The notes beneath the pieces are model-generated. The model was not told where the DNA came from and ran no database searches. It was given only the letters and a program-made list of their open reading frames with translations. This document shows positions 18,775 through 27,802 of a stretch of 64,000 nt of DNA, in pieces (within the stretch, counting starts at the first letter, position 1; each line of letters starts with the position of its first letter). The DNA is taken from assembly GCF_000429305.1 (NCBI RefSeq), contig NZ_KE386879.1:124001-188000 (forward strand), read 5' to 3'. Origin of the DNA: Desulfovibrio inopinatus DSM 10711. GTDB lineage: Bacteria > Desulfobacterota > Desulfovibrionia > Desulfovibrionales > Desulfovibrionaceae. The translations under genes and the position numbers were made by a program.

Positions 18775-19641
18775 ATGGAGCAGGTCGATATCGAAGACAT
18801 CGAAGTCCGGCTCTTTCTTGAAGCGACAGCCAATCGTTATGGTTATGATTTTCGAGATTACGCTCGTGCTTCGATTACACGTCGGCTTAGACAGCTTGCT
18901 CAACGCACTGGCTGTCAACACATAAGCGAAATGCTCCCACGATTATTATATGATGATTCTTTTTTTCCACTCTTGATTCATGCCTTGTCCATCGGCGTAA
19001 CGGAAATGTTTCGTGACCCTCCATTTTGGCTTATTATACGTAATGAAATTATTCCGTTGCTAAAAACATATCCATCGGTTCGTATTTGGCATGCTGGTTG
19101 TTCCAGTGGAGAAGAAGTTTACTCCCTAGCCATCGTTCTCCGCGAAGAAGGGATCTACGATCGAACAACGATTTTTGCTACAGATTTTAATATGTATGCC
19201 TTGGAAAAGGCTCGAGACGCTATTTATGCGCTGAATTCTATTCGTGAACATACAATAAACTACCAGCAAGCCGGCGGTAAATTTTCATTTTCTGAGTATT
19301 ACCACGCTGAATACACTTCAGCGATTATGGAACGGTCATTGCGCGAGCGGATTACATTTATTCCTCACAATCTCGCAGTCGATCAAGTCTTCGGCGAAAT
19401 GCATCTCATACTCTGTCGCAATGTCTTGATTTACTTCAATCCTCGTCTTCAACAACGCGTTTTGAGACTTTTTGATGAAAGCCTCGTCAATGGTGGGTTT
19501 CTTGCACTCGGCTCCAGAGAGCGACTGTCAGTGCATTCTCTCTCTGAGCACTATACTGTTGTGGATAGAAAATGGCGGGTATATAAGAAAAAATCACAGT
19601 ATCACCATGTCCTTGAGCCTCTGTATAGGGAGAGATTGTGA
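18775..19641 (+). CDS. cheR: CheR-type protein-glutamate methyltransferase
   Basis: 288 residues. An N-terminal helical domain (ITRRLRQLAQRTGC) is followed by the SAM-binding domain with CSSGEEVYSLAIVL and the late NVLIYF motif (LCRNVLIYF). It uses SAM to methylate glutamates, normally on chemoreceptors. No receptor, cheA or cheW gene lies in the window. It sits 24 bases after the hybrid kinase gene and overlaps cheB by four bases, so the three are probably one operon outside classical chemotaxis. Confidence 0.92.
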   Translation: MEQVDIEDIEVRLFLEATANRYGYDFRDYARASITRRLRQLAQRTGCQHISEMLPRLLYDDSFFPLLIHALSIGVTEMFRDPPFWLIIRNEIIPLLKTYPSVRIWHAGCSSGEEVYSLAIVLREEGIYDRTTIFATDFNMYALEKARDAIYALNSIREHTINYQQAGGKFSFSEYYHAEYTSAIMERSLRERITFIPHNLAVDQVFGEMHLILCRNVLIYFNPRLQQRVLRLFDESLVNGGFLALGSRERLSVHSLSEHYTVVDRKWRVYKKKSQYHHVLEPLYRERL

Positions 19642-20246
19642 AAGAAAAATATCCTGCAGCAATAGTTCTAGGGGCCTCTGCAGGGGGGCCTGAAGCAATA
19701 TTGTATCTTCTTCGTTCATTACCGAATGAATATCCAGTCCCTATATTCGTTGTTCTCCATATGCATCCAAATCAAAAAGGAAATTTTCCTTCATACTGCA
19801 ATAAATATTGCTCTCTTAAAGTGAAAGAAGCAGAAGATAAAGAGGTCGTTCTGCCTGGAACGGTGTATATCGCCCCTCCCAATTATCATCTGCTTTTAGA
19901 ACGTGATCGGACTTTGGCTTTGTCGGTCGACGCACGGGTTAAATTTTCTCGCCCTTCCATTGATGTACTGTTTGAAAGTGCCGCGGATGTCTATAAAAAT
20001 GAACTTGTTGGAATTATTTTGACAGGGGCTAACGATGATGGAGCAGACGGGCTGAAAAAAATTAAACAGCTCGGAGGGGTCACCATTGTTCAAGATCCAG
20101 CAACAGCAGCATTTGCTTCTATGCCCAAAGCGGCTATTAATATCGCACAACCAGATTGCATCTCTTCTCTCGACGAAATAATTATACTTCTGTCTCATCT
20201 TTTTGAACAAAAAACCGTTTCGTCACGGTGTCGCGCAGCACAATGA
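19638..20246 (+). CDS. cheB: CheB-type methylesterase domain protein, no receiver
   Basis: 202 residues, GTG start overlapping the cheR stop (GTGA), with GGGAG upstream. The whole protein is a CheB methylesterase domain with its triad visible: S14 in GASAGGPEAI, histidine in VLHMHPNQ, and aspartate in ILTGANDDGADG. The usual N-terminal receiver is absent, so activity cannot be controlled by direct phosphorylation of this protein. The many receivers of the two adjacent kinases could do that in trans. Confidence 0.92.
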   Translation: MKEKYPAAIVLGASAGGPEAILYLLRSLPNEYPVPIFVVLHMHPNQKGNFPSYCNKYCSLKVKEAEDKEVVLPGTVYIAPPNYHLLLERDRTLALSVDARVKFSRPSIDVLFESAADVYKNELVGIILTGANDDGADGLKKIKQLGGVTIVQDPATAAFASMPKAAINIAQPDCISSLDEIIILLSHLFEQKTVSSRCRAAQ

Positions 20247-20257
20247 GGAGAACCATC

Positions 20258-21946
20258 ATGGCCGTTTCCCCGAATATCTTGATCGTGGATGATAAAAAAG
20301 AAAATCTTATTGCGCTTGAGACGGTGCTTCACTCCATTGATGCGCGGATCATTAAAGCGTTAAGCGGGAATGAGGCGCTGAAACTTACGTTGAATTATGA
20401 CTTTGCGCTTGCAATTCTTGATGTGCAAATGCCGTTTATGGACGGATACGAATTGGCTTCACTTATACGTCTAGGTGAGAGCACGCAAGATATACCAATA
20501 ATCTTTCTCTCTGCAGTCTATTTTGATGTTGGACATCAATTTAAAGGATATCAATCCGGAGCTGTCGATTTCATCACCAAGCCATTTAACACAGATATTT
20601 TGCTTTCAAAAGTCCGTGTATTTATTGATCTTTACAGAAGAACAAAAGAACTCGCTGAAAGTAAAGTCGAGTTGCAAAAAATTCTTTTTAAACAACAACA
20701 ACTTAATATGCAGCTCCTGCAAGAAATAGAGGAACGCAAAATCATTGAGGCGGAACTCAAACAATCAAAAGAGTTGGCCGAAGCGGCAACCCACGCCAAG
20801 AGCGAATTTCTGGCAACAATGAGTCATGAAATTCGAAATCCACTCAATGGTGTTATGGGGATGCTCCAGCTCTTACGCACTACAGAAATGAATGCAGAGC
20901 AATCCAACTATGTGGATATTTCACTTCGCTCTAGTCAAAATCTTCTCCGTCTCTTAAGTGATATTCTCGATATCTCCCGTATTGAAGCAGGCCATGTTGA
21001 ACTGGTTCGTGAAACATTTTGCCTTTCAGATATTTTGGAAACGATTACGCAAAGTTTTTCGAGTCAGGCCCAAGAAAAAGGAATCGTCTTGGAATCGAAA
21101 TGCGTTTCGAATATACCGGAGAATCTTGTTGGTGATCCGCTACGTATCCGCCAAGTTTTATTTAATCTTGTTGGTAATGCCATTAAATTTACCGAAACAG
21201 GGCATGTTCGAATTGAGATCGTAGCGCCAAAGATTTCGTTGCCCGATGAAAAAATTGCGCTCCGTTTAGTGGTTTCGGATACAGGGATTGGCATCCCTCC
21301 CGATAAACTCGACACGATATTTGATCGATTTACTCAGGTCGATAGTTCTTTTACACGGAAGTATTCCGGAGCTGGGCTCGGGTTAGCGATTGTTCATCGC
21401 CTTGTTGAAATAATGGGAGGCCACATTACGGTCGAAAGTCAACTTGATGTTGGAACAACCTTCACGGTTGATCTGGAGGTTTATACCGTTTTGCAAGAAC
21501 AACCTCTTGAGGCTGCGCCTGAAAAATCAGTGACGCGTCCTGTTCAGAGAAATGGGCGTGTTCTTGTGGTGGAAGACGAGCCAACGAACCTTATGACAAC
21601 CTTGAAAATGCTTGAAAAGCTTGGTTTTGCCGCCGATGGGGCAATAAACGGAAAAGAAGCGATTTCCCAACTGGGCCGAGGGGAATACAACTGCGTGTTA
21701 ATGGATATCCAAATGCCCATCATGGATGGTCTGGAAGCAACTCGTCAGATTCGTTCGGCTCAAGCTGATTATGCAACCATACCCATCATTGCTTTGACGG
21801 CGCATGTCACATCCTGTGACAAACCACGCATTTTCGATGCTGGAATGAACGCCTGTTTAGGGAAACCCGTGGAGATTGATGCACTCAATAACGCTCTTGC
21901 TACGTATTTTCCTCATCAAGGCCAGAAAAATGCATCGACGCATTGA
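20258..21946 (+). CDS. Cytoplasmic hybrid histidine kinase (REC-HisKA-HATPase-REC)
   Basis: 562 residues from the ATG at 20258, preceded by GAGGAG at six bases; upstream GTG and ATG codons lack such a site. There are no membrane segments. An N-terminal receiver with D55 (ILDVQMPFMDGYEL) leads via a coiled coil to HisKA with H190 (MSHEIRNPLNG), HATPase (DTGIGIPPDKL, GAGLGLAI) and a C-terminal receiver with D483 (MDIQMPIMDGLEAT). It starts 12 bases after cheB and is likely part of the same operon. The upstream kinase's receivers and this input receiver suggest a phosphorelay. The output DNA- or enzyme-level effector is not visible. Confidence 0.92.
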   Translation: MAVSPNILIVDDKKENLIALETVLHSIDARIIKALSGNEALKLTLNYDFALAILDVQMPFMDGYELASLIRLGESTQDIPIIFLSAVYFDVGHQFKGYQSGAVDFITKPFNTDILLSKVRVFIDLYRRTKELAESKVELQKILFKQQQLNMQLLQEIEERKIIEAELKQSKELAEAATHAKSEFLATMSHEIRNPLNGVMGMLQLLRTTEMNAEQSNYVDISLRSSQNLLRLLSDILDISRIEAGHVELVRETFCLSDILETITQSFSSQAQEKGIVLESKCVSNIPENLVGDPLRIRQVLFNLVGNAIKFTETGHVRIEIVAPKISLPDEKIALRLVVSDTGIGIPPDKLDTIFDRFTQVDSSFTRKYSGAGLGLAIVHRLVEIMGGHITVESQLDVGTTFTVDLEVYTVLQEQPLEAAPEKSVTRPVQRNGRVLVVEDEPTNLMTTLKMLEKLGFAADGAINGKEAISQLGRGEYNCVLMDIQMPIMDGLEATRQIRSAQADYATIPIIALTAHVTSCDKPRIFDAGMNACLGKPVEIDALNNALATYFPHQGQKNASTH

Positions 21947-21977
21947 ATATGGGCAATACTCGGGACAAAAAATACGT

Positions 21978-22964
21978 TCAGGGCTGAGCTCGGCCCGGAA
22001 TTGGGAGCCCTATGGATTCGTAGAAACGTTTGGCACCAGGGTGGATTGGAACGATACAACCAAGCAAGGCATCTTCAACAAGCGTCTGAAACGCAGCTTT
22101 GTGAGCGATTTCAAGTTGGCGAATTCCTCTGTGACTGTAGATGTCCTGCGTAACACGATAGACAATATCGTCAGGGGTGTCGGCGCGTGCAAATACATAA
22201 GTGACAGTCCCAAAACTAGGGACCGACATGATCTGTCCTCGGTATGTTCCTCCAGGAATGGAGGTGGGAGAGTAATATGAATTTGCTCTATAAAATCCAC
22301 TTTTGCGTGCAGGTCCATCAAGATCAAGCAGGCGGATATCGCGTTTTCGAGTTACATTGACGATTGAAATTGTTGGATATCCATCCATCACCCAAAATGC
22401 ATCGACTTCGCCATGAGTGAATGCATCAGCCGCTTTGGCATACCCGATTGAGACCGGCGTTATTTTCTTCCACAAGCCAATATGACGCAAAAAACGTTTA
22501 CATGCCTCTGCATCTCCTGACCCGAGTGTTCCGATGGCAATGCGTTTCCCCGCTAAATCATTGACCGTTTTGATGTTCGAATTTGCATCAACGATGAGTT
22601 GAGCAGGGGTGTTATAGAGATAAGCTACTGCACGGGCGTTCTGCGACGACACACCGACAGTTGAGAGTTTTCCATTCCTTGCCATATAGGCGTCAGCCAT
22701 TGTGATAATACCAAAATTCGCTTTATGCTGTTTAAGCAGTGAGATATTTTCAATAGATCCTTGACTGTTCTCTGCTGTAAAAAAAGTATTTTCATCAATA
22801 CTTGCAACAACAGACGTTAATGCATCAGCAAAGACTTGAGCAGTACTTCCAATTGGTCCTCCACAAAATACAATCACTCGTGTTTGCTCTGCAAATACAG
22901 TTGTCGTCATAAGCAATACAATAGCAAGACAACGGATGATCTGGAAAAATAGTGATGAATACAT
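21978..22964 (-). CDS. TAXI-family TRAP solute-binding receptor
   Basis: 328 residues from the ATG at 22964 (AAGAG upstream); the longer reading frame adds 22 residues before the signal peptide and is rejected. The signal peptide is FFQIIRCLAIVLLMTTTVFA. The body matches TAXI receptors: GGPIGSTAQVFADAL, then NDLAGKRIAIGTLGSGDAE, and VDAFWVMDGYPT. These periplasmic proteins bind small acids and normally deliver them to a fused TRAP permease. No permease gene is next to it. It converges on the sensory operon, which raises the possibility of a sensing role. Confidence 0.85.
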   Translation of the reverse strand: MYSSLFFQIIRCLAIVLLMTTTVFAEQTRVIVFCGGPIGSTAQVFADALTSVVASIDENTFFTAENSQGSIENISLLKQHKANFGIITMADAYMARNGKLSTVGVSSQNARAVAYLYNTPAQLIVDANSNIKTVNDLAGKRIAIGTLGSGDAEACKRFLRHIGLWKKITPVSIGYAKAADAFTHGEVDAFWVMDGYPTISIVNVTRKRDIRLLDLDGPARKSGFYRANSYYSPTSIPGGTYRGQIMSVPSFGTVTYVFARADTPDDIVYRVTQDIYSHRGIRQLEIAHKAAFQTLVEDALLGCIVPIHPGAKRFYESIGLPIPGRAQP

Positions 22965-23080
22965 GGCTATACTCTTTTGATAATTGAAGTTGAATACTGG
23001 GCTTCCTTCGCGCAAGAGAAGGAATATCACTCCTGTCTTTCAGGATTTTCTGTTGTCATGCTTGCATATTGTCTTGGCGT

Positions 23081-23096
23081 GATATAAATTTATATC
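23081..23096. promoter_or_regulatory. Perfect 16-base palindrome (possible operator)
   Basis: GATATAAATTTATATC reads the same on both strands. It lies in the divergent region between the TAXI receptor and the CBS protein gene, about 80 bases before the latter's start. This is a plausible dimeric regulator site; AT-rich palindromes can also arise by chance. Confidence 0.35.
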
Positions 23097-23175
23097 GGTT
23101 GTTTATTGTCAAAAGTTAAAGAAAACATGATGGTTGCGGGGTGTCCGCGTCCGCTGAAAACCAGGAGGATGGGAT

Positions 23176-23868
23176 ATGCTTGTGAAAGACTGGATGACGG
23201 AAGGACTCTATAATCTCGGGGTCAATGATACGGTGCTTGACGCGGCGGATATGTTACGTCGGAACAATATTCGACAATTACCCGTCATTGATACGACGGG
23301 ACGTCTCGTCGGCATCGTATCGGATCGAGATATTCGTGATGCTATGCCATCCAAATTCCTGGAAGGTGACGCCACCAAGGCTGAAGCCGGCAAAGGGCTT
23401 TTTGACCTCAAGGTCAAAAAAATCATGACGGAAGACCCTATAACCATATCACCTGACTCCACCGTGGACACGGCTGCCAATTTCTTACTCAACAACAAAG
23501 TGGGCGGATTACCTGTTATTGATACTCGTGGTGCGCTTGTCGGCATCATTACGGAAACCGATATTTTTAAATACCTGTGTGCTGTTACAGGTGTTTGTCG
23601 ACAGGGGATTCAACTTGTTTTCAAGTTGGAAGATACACCCGGCGCGGCCATTGATTTGTTGAGTTATTTAAAAGGCGAAGAAATTCGTCTTTCCAGCGTT
23701 CTCACCTCCTATGAAAAAGTGGAGTATGGGTATCGTGAAGTGTCGATTCGTGTTCAAAGCACGGGTAAGCATTCACTGGAAACATTGATCACAATGCTCA
23801 AGGACAAATATACACTCTTGTATTACATTCAAGACGGCAAAGCAAAAGGACTTGATTCTCCAGAATAA
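23176..23868 (+). CDS. Twin-CBS domain protein with C-terminal ACT-like domain
   Basis: 230 residues, ATG at 23176 with AGGAGG seven bases upstream. CBS1 (about 1-55: NIRQLPVIDTTGRLVGIVSD) and CBS2 (about 80-135: KVGGLPVIDTRGALVGIITE) are followed by about 70 residues with an ACT-like alternation (GIQLVFKLEDTPGAAIDLL). Such AcuB-like proteins bind adenylates and amino acids and tune partner enzymes. The partner is unknown. A strong terminator follows at once, so it is monocistronic. Confidence 0.85.
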   Translation: MLVKDWMTEGLYNLGVNDTVLDAADMLRRNNIRQLPVIDTTGRLVGIVSDRDIRDAMPSKFLEGDATKAEAGKGLFDLKVKKIMTEDPITISPDSTVDTAANFLLNNKVGGLPVIDTRGALVGIITETDIFKYLCAVTGVCRQGIQLVFKLEDTPGAAIDLLSYLKGEEIRLSSVLTSYEKVEYGYREVSIRVQSTGKHSLETLITMLKDKYTLLYYIQDGKAKGLDSPE

Positions 23869-23873
23869 GATAC

Positions 23874-23906
23874 ATGCGGGGTAAGATATCTTGCCCCGCA
23901 TTTTTT
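23874..23906. terminator. Rho-independent terminator, bidirectional
   Basis: Stem ATGCGGGG (23874-23881) with CCCCGCAT (23894-23901), inner complementary AAGA/TCTT, then six T. It separates the CBS gene from the converging exonuclease gene. Confidence 0.85.
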
Positions 23907-24677
23907 CTATGAGGAAAATTCGAGTTCCAACCCCACCGGGCAATGGTCTGATCCCATAATGTCTGCATCAATCCAGGCTCGTTTTACCATATCTTTGAGT
24001 TCTTCTGACACAAAGAAATAATCTATACGCCATCCTGCATTACGTTTTCTTGCACCAAATCGATACGTCCACCAAGTGTACTTCCCTTCACCTTGATCGA
24101 ACATGCGAAACGTGTCGATATAGCCGTGGTCAATAAATTTATCAATCCATGCACGCTCTATAGGAAGGAATCCAGACGTTTCTTCATTTTGTTTTGCGTT
24201 CTTCAAGTCGATTTCTTTGTGGGCGGTATTGAAGTCTCCGCAAACAACAATAGGCTTGGAACGACGCAATGATTGTGCATAATCAAGAAATGCATCGTAA
24301 AAGCCAAGTTTGTATTCTAAACGATCCGGTCCCATTCCTCCATTGGGGAAATAGATATTAAAATAATAGAATTGTGGATATTCCAAAAGGAGAAGCCGAC
24401 CTTCTCCTTGGAAGCGTTTGTCTGGAAGTTCCCGAGAAATCGAAAGCGGTTCGTTCTTATAGAAGCACGCGACGCCCGAGTATCCTTTTTTGACGGTTGA
24501 ACTCAGCCAAACAGGGGAGTATCCGGCAGGTAAGTTTTGATAGTCGGACTCATGTGTTTGTTGAAGCTTCGTTTCTTGAAGGCCGATAACATCAGCACCA
24601 CATTGGGACAGCCAATCGTAAAATCCTTTTTGAACAACGGCTCGAAAACCGTTGACATTCCAGCAAAGCAATTTCAT
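23907..24677 (-). CDS. xth: Exodeoxyribonuclease III
   Basis: 256 residues from the ATG at 24677; the longer frame adds 32 residues with no homology and is rejected because the family start is MKLLCWNVNG. It is an AP endonuclease and 3'-5' exonuclease of the EEP superfamily. Motifs seen are GLQETKL (metal glutamate), FPNGG with DRLEYKL, CGDFNTAHKEIDL, WRIDYFF and the catalytic GSDHCPV. The ATG overlaps the stop of the HD-GYP regulator by four bases, so it is translated from that gene's mRNA. Confidence 0.95.
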   Translation of the reverse strand: MKLLCWNVNGFRAVVQKGFYDWLSQCGADVIGLQETKLQQTHESDYQNLPAGYSPVWLSSTVKKGYSGVACFYKNEPLSISRELPDKRFQGEGRLLLLEYPQFYYFNIYFPNGGMGPDRLEYKLGFYDAFLDYAQSLRRSKPIVVCGDFNTAHKEIDLKNAKQNEETSGFLPIERAWIDKFIDHGYIDTFRMFDQGEGKYTWWTYRFGARKRNAGWRIDYFFVSEELKDMVKRAWIDADIMGSDHCPVGLELEFSS

Positions 24678-26425
24678 GTCGTAGTGAGTATGGTAGAGGT
24701 TGAATCTGAGAAAGACATAGAGGTATCGAGCATGCTTATAAGCTCGATGAATTTTGATCCGAGGAATGGACAAAATTGTCGTCCAGCCTCCTTTTCAATA
24801 ATTTCCAACGCTTTAGATATAGGCATCCCCTTACGATAGGGTCTGTCCGATGTCATAGCATCAAACGCATCGGCAATGGCAATAATACGTGCACCAAGAG
24901 GAATATCTTCCCCGGAAAGAAACGTCGGATAACCTTTTCCATCCCAACGTTCGTGGTGCAGCATTATTAACGGGATAATGGCTTTGAGTGAGCGGATAGG
25001 CTTCAATATTTCTGCACCAATAATGGCATGCCGTTGAATCAACGCGTATTCATCGTCTGAAAGCTTATCCGGTTTGAGCAATACGGCATCCCGAACTCCA
25101 ATTTTTCCGATATCATGCAAGTTTGCAGCGATCTCGAGATCGGCCAGAGCTTTGTTGTCCAGGCCGACATGTCGAGCCAAGCGCATGCTCAGCTCACAGA
25201 CCCGCGCACTATGTCCTTGAGTATACCGGTCTCGTGCTTCCAGTGCAGCAACAAGAGATTTCATGCTTTCCAAAGCATATCCGTACTCAAGCTTGTATTG
25301 TCGATCCCCTTCTGCAAGAAGTTGCTCCACCACAAGCTGCAACTTCTCGACATCAAAGGGTTTGACAAAATAACGACGCACATCAAGCCGTTCAGCTCGC
25401 TTCATGTCGCTTGGGTTATTCCGTGAACTCATCATGAGAATGAAGGAGTGCTCAAGCTCTGGGTGACTCCGGATATTTTCGCAGAGTTCATAGCCATTTT
25501 GTACAGGCATTTCTATGTCGGTAATGATAATGTCCGGAACTTCTGTTAATGCTACGGCCAATCCTTGCTGACCGTCATTTGCTGTCAGGACATTGAGCCC
25601 GACTTTTAAAAGGGCGTTTCGAATGAGTTCACGACTCAGCTTGCTATCATCCACCACAAGAACTTTATGTGACCGTTTGCGCTCCACGGCATCAAGATGC
25701 TCAGAAACTTTATCGGCAAGCATTTCAGGGGAGAAGGATTTAACGAGATAATCATCGGCCCCATAGTTAAACGCCGTATCAACAGCCATGGGATCGTCAT
25801 TGCTCGAAAGAACAATGACGGGGTGATAATTGCCTGCGGCCTCTTCTTTAATTTTGCGGCATAGCTCCAAGCCACTCATTTTAGGAAGATGAACGCCCGT
25901 GAGAATAAGGTTGATCTTATTTTCCTGAAAGAGTTGATAGGCAGACATGCCGTCTGAAGCATAAAGAACTTCGAAGCCGTGTCCCAGTGCCGACTTGACG
26001 ACATTATGGAGGGTACGGCTTGTATCCGCAAAAAGAACGCGTCGTTTTTCCGGAAAAGATCGAGTCGTCTGCTCTTCAAATCGTTGTTTAAAGTCATCAA
26101 GTGCTTTTACCAGACTTTTCCGATCCACATGGATAACCTCATTATTTTCGGGCAGTCTGGACAAACTGGTCGACTGGGCATGAAGTGTAACGATCGGTAT
26201 ATTGAGGCTGGTTCCAGCATCTTGAAGCTGGTTGATGACTTCCTTATAGCTGAAATCAAGGTATTGAGCTTGGAGCAACAGAATGTTGAACTCATTGTTA
26301 GCCAACACCGACACAATGTTTTTGATATCAAGAGGAAGAAAGCGATATTGAATGTCACGCGACAAGAAATACTTTGTGAGATATGCTCTATAGAGAGAAA
26401 TATCTGTAATACAAAGAATGTTCAT
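24674..26425 (-). CDS. Response regulator with HD-GYP phosphodiesterase
   Basis: 583 residues from the ATG at 26425, with GAGG five bases upstream; a GTG at 26446 is less likely. Residues 1-125 are a receiver-like fold without clear acidic motifs. Residues 130-250 form a receiver whose acceptor position is Gly177 (LTGVHLPKMSG), so it cannot be phosphorylated in the usual way. Residues 253-375 are an intact receiver (D303 in ITDIEMPVQNGYEL). The HD-GYP domain fills the rest, with HDIGK and the HHERWDGKGYP signature, and should hydrolyse cyclic-di-GMP. It is coupled to xth (four-base overlap). Confidence 0.9.
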   Translation of the reverse strand: MNILCITDISLYRAYLTKYFLSRDIQYRFLPLDIKNIVSVLANNEFNILLLQAQYLDFSYKEVINQLQDAGTSLNIPIVTLHAQSTSLSRLPENNEVIHVDRKSLVKALDDFKQRFEEQTTRSFPEKRRVLFADTSRTLHNVVKSALGHGFEVLYASDGMSAYQLFQENKINLILTGVHLPKMSGLELCRKIKEEAAGNYHPVIVLSSNDDPMAVDTAFNYGADDYLVKSFSPEMLADKVSEHLDAVERKRSHKVLVVDDSKLSRELIRNALLKVGLNVLTANDGQQGLAVALTEVPDIIITDIEMPVQNGYELCENIRSHPELEHSFILMMSSRNNPSDMKRAERLDVRRYFVKPFDVEKLQLVVEQLLAEGDRQYKLEYGYALESMKSLVAALEARDRYTQGHSARVCELSMRLARHVGLDNKALADLEIAANLHDIGKIGVRDAVLLKPDKLSDDEYALIQRHAIIGAEILKPIRSLKAIIPLIMLHHERWDGKGYPTFLSGEDIPLGARIIAIADAFDAMTSDRPYRKGMPISKALEIIEKEAGRQFCPFLGSKFIELISMLDTSMSFSDSTSTILTTT

Positions 26426-26465
26426 GTCGTCCTCGAATCGTTTCACTCAAAAGAGCATATTGATA

Positions 26466-27143
26466 TCAACTTTGTCCTACATAGTGAAGATCGGCCGACA
26501 GCTGACCGTTATAAAAATTGATACGAGCATATCCTCCATCGGTCGCCATACCTGGATTGACGATGGTCGTGCTACCAATTGTGTCAATATTGGCCGATTC
26601 GTGAATATGGCCTGTTAAGCAGACATCAGGACTGACGCGTTCAATAAATTGGCGTACTGCAGAACTTCCCACATGCAAACCGGAGCCGATACAATCAACG
26701 AGCGTTCCGAACGGTGGCGTATGGGAGACCAGAAGAAGACGGTCGTTTTTGTCAATGTTTTCGTAGGCGGATTCAAGCCAAGTCTCAATTTGATCTTCCG
26801 GTGCTTCGCTTGGCGTTCCGAATGGAGTGGGGGTAGACCAGCCAACTCCGATCAGGCTCAGACCAGGAGTCAGTTGAATGGCATGTCCATGAATGTTGAT
26901 GCCGTGCTGTGTCAGCACTGCATCAACTGCAGTCGTATCCATATTTCCAATTTGCGCATAAACAACCGGGTTGACGGCACGAACCTGGGAGAATACGGCT
27001 TCAGCTTCTGTTGTGCTTCCGCGGTTGGTCAAGTCCCCACTGATGATAATAGCGTTTGCCGCAGAAACATCAGGAATGCGCTTGAGGGGACCAAGATCGG
27101 CATGAATATCGCCTATGCCGATAAAAAAAGTATCTTGCAACAT
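26466..27143 (-). CDS. Calcineurin-type metallophosphoesterase
   Basis: 225 residues, ATG at 27143 with AAGGAG five bases upstream. All metal-ligand motifs of the family occur in order: GDIHADLG, ISGDLTNRG, IGNMDT, VSHTPPFG, LTGHIHES. It is cytoplasmic. Members act on phosphodiesters or phosphoesters of nucleotides; the exact substrate cannot be read from sequence. It lies 41 bases upstream of the HD-GYP regulator on the same strand and may be co-transcribed with it. The folate ligase gene diverges 62 bases away. Confidence 0.85.
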   Translation of the reverse strand: MLQDTFFIGIGDIHADLGPLKRIPDVSAANAIIISGDLTNRGSTTEAEAVFSQVRAVNPVVYAQIGNMDTTAVDAVLTQHGINIHGHAIQLTPGLSLIGVGWSTPTPFGTPSEAPEDQIETWLESAYENIDKNDRLLLVSHTPPFGTLVDCIGSGLHVGSSAVRQFIERVSPDVCLTGHIHESANIDTIGSTTIVNPGMATDGGYARINFYNGQLSADLHYVGQS

Positions 27144-27205
27144 ACACGCTCCTTAATTGAGGGGCATAATTGCATGCAGCTTCAATCTCACCCCACAGGT
27201 GGTAT

Positions 27206-27802
27206 ATGCGACATTGCCCAGAAAAGCAAAATCAACGAGCTACCATGCTCAAATCAAGACGCTCGCTTGATGACGACGTGGTTTGTCAGGCGAGCCGAAC
27301 CATTGCCAAAGAAATAATGGCACTTCCCCATTGGAAACAGGCTCGTCGAATGCTTCTTTACATAGCCGTACGAAACGAAGTTGGTACGATGGACCTCGTG
27401 AACGATGCATTGCACCGTGATGTCCAAGTACTGCTTCCACGATGTCGTCCTGATGAGCCCGGTATAATGGATATGGCCTGCATCCATGACATCCATCAAC
27501 TTCGACCAGGTGCGTATGGAATTCCGGAACCCGATCCTGTTGTTTGTCGACCTCTCCACGATATTTATGTAGACATGGCGCTTATCCCAGGTGTTGCCTT
27601 TGATAGGGAGGGGCGACGTCTCGGCTATGGTGGGGGCTATTACGATAGATTGCTCGGGGATCGACATTTTGATAGGTGCTTCCTCATTGGACTTGCTTAT
27701 GACTTTCAAATTGTTGATGAATTACCATGCGAACCATGGGATAAGCAGGTCGATGCCATTGTGACGGAAAAGGAGGTTATATGGCCGAATACATACAAAT
27801 AA
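27206..27802 (+). CDS. 5-formyltetrahydrofolate cyclo-ligase
   Basis: 198 residues. The ATG at 27206 is chosen since AGGTGG lies just upstream and it leads directly into the family N-terminus (QRATMLKSRRSLDDDVV); an earlier in-frame ATG lacks a site. It converts 5-formyl-THF to 5,10-methenyl-THF using ATP. The family signature GRRLGYGGGYYDRLLG is present, along with the KQARRMLLYIAVRNEVGT helix-strand. The 3' end overlaps the laccase-domain gene by 22 bases. Confidence 0.9.
   Translation: MRHCPEKQNQRATMLKSRRSLDDDVVCQASRTIAKEIMALPHWKQARRMLLYIAVRNEVGTMDLVNDALHRDVQVLLPRCRPDEPGIMDMACIHDIHQLRPGAYGIPEPDPVVCRPLHDIYVDMALIPGVAFDREGRRLGYGGGYYDRLLGDRHFDRCFLIGLAYDFQIVDELPCEPWDKQVDAIVTEKEVIWPNTYK

Noticed and set aside
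26649-27317. 222-codon plus-strand frame
   Set aside because: Antisense to the metallophosphoesterase, whose metal motifs and ribosome site are clear.
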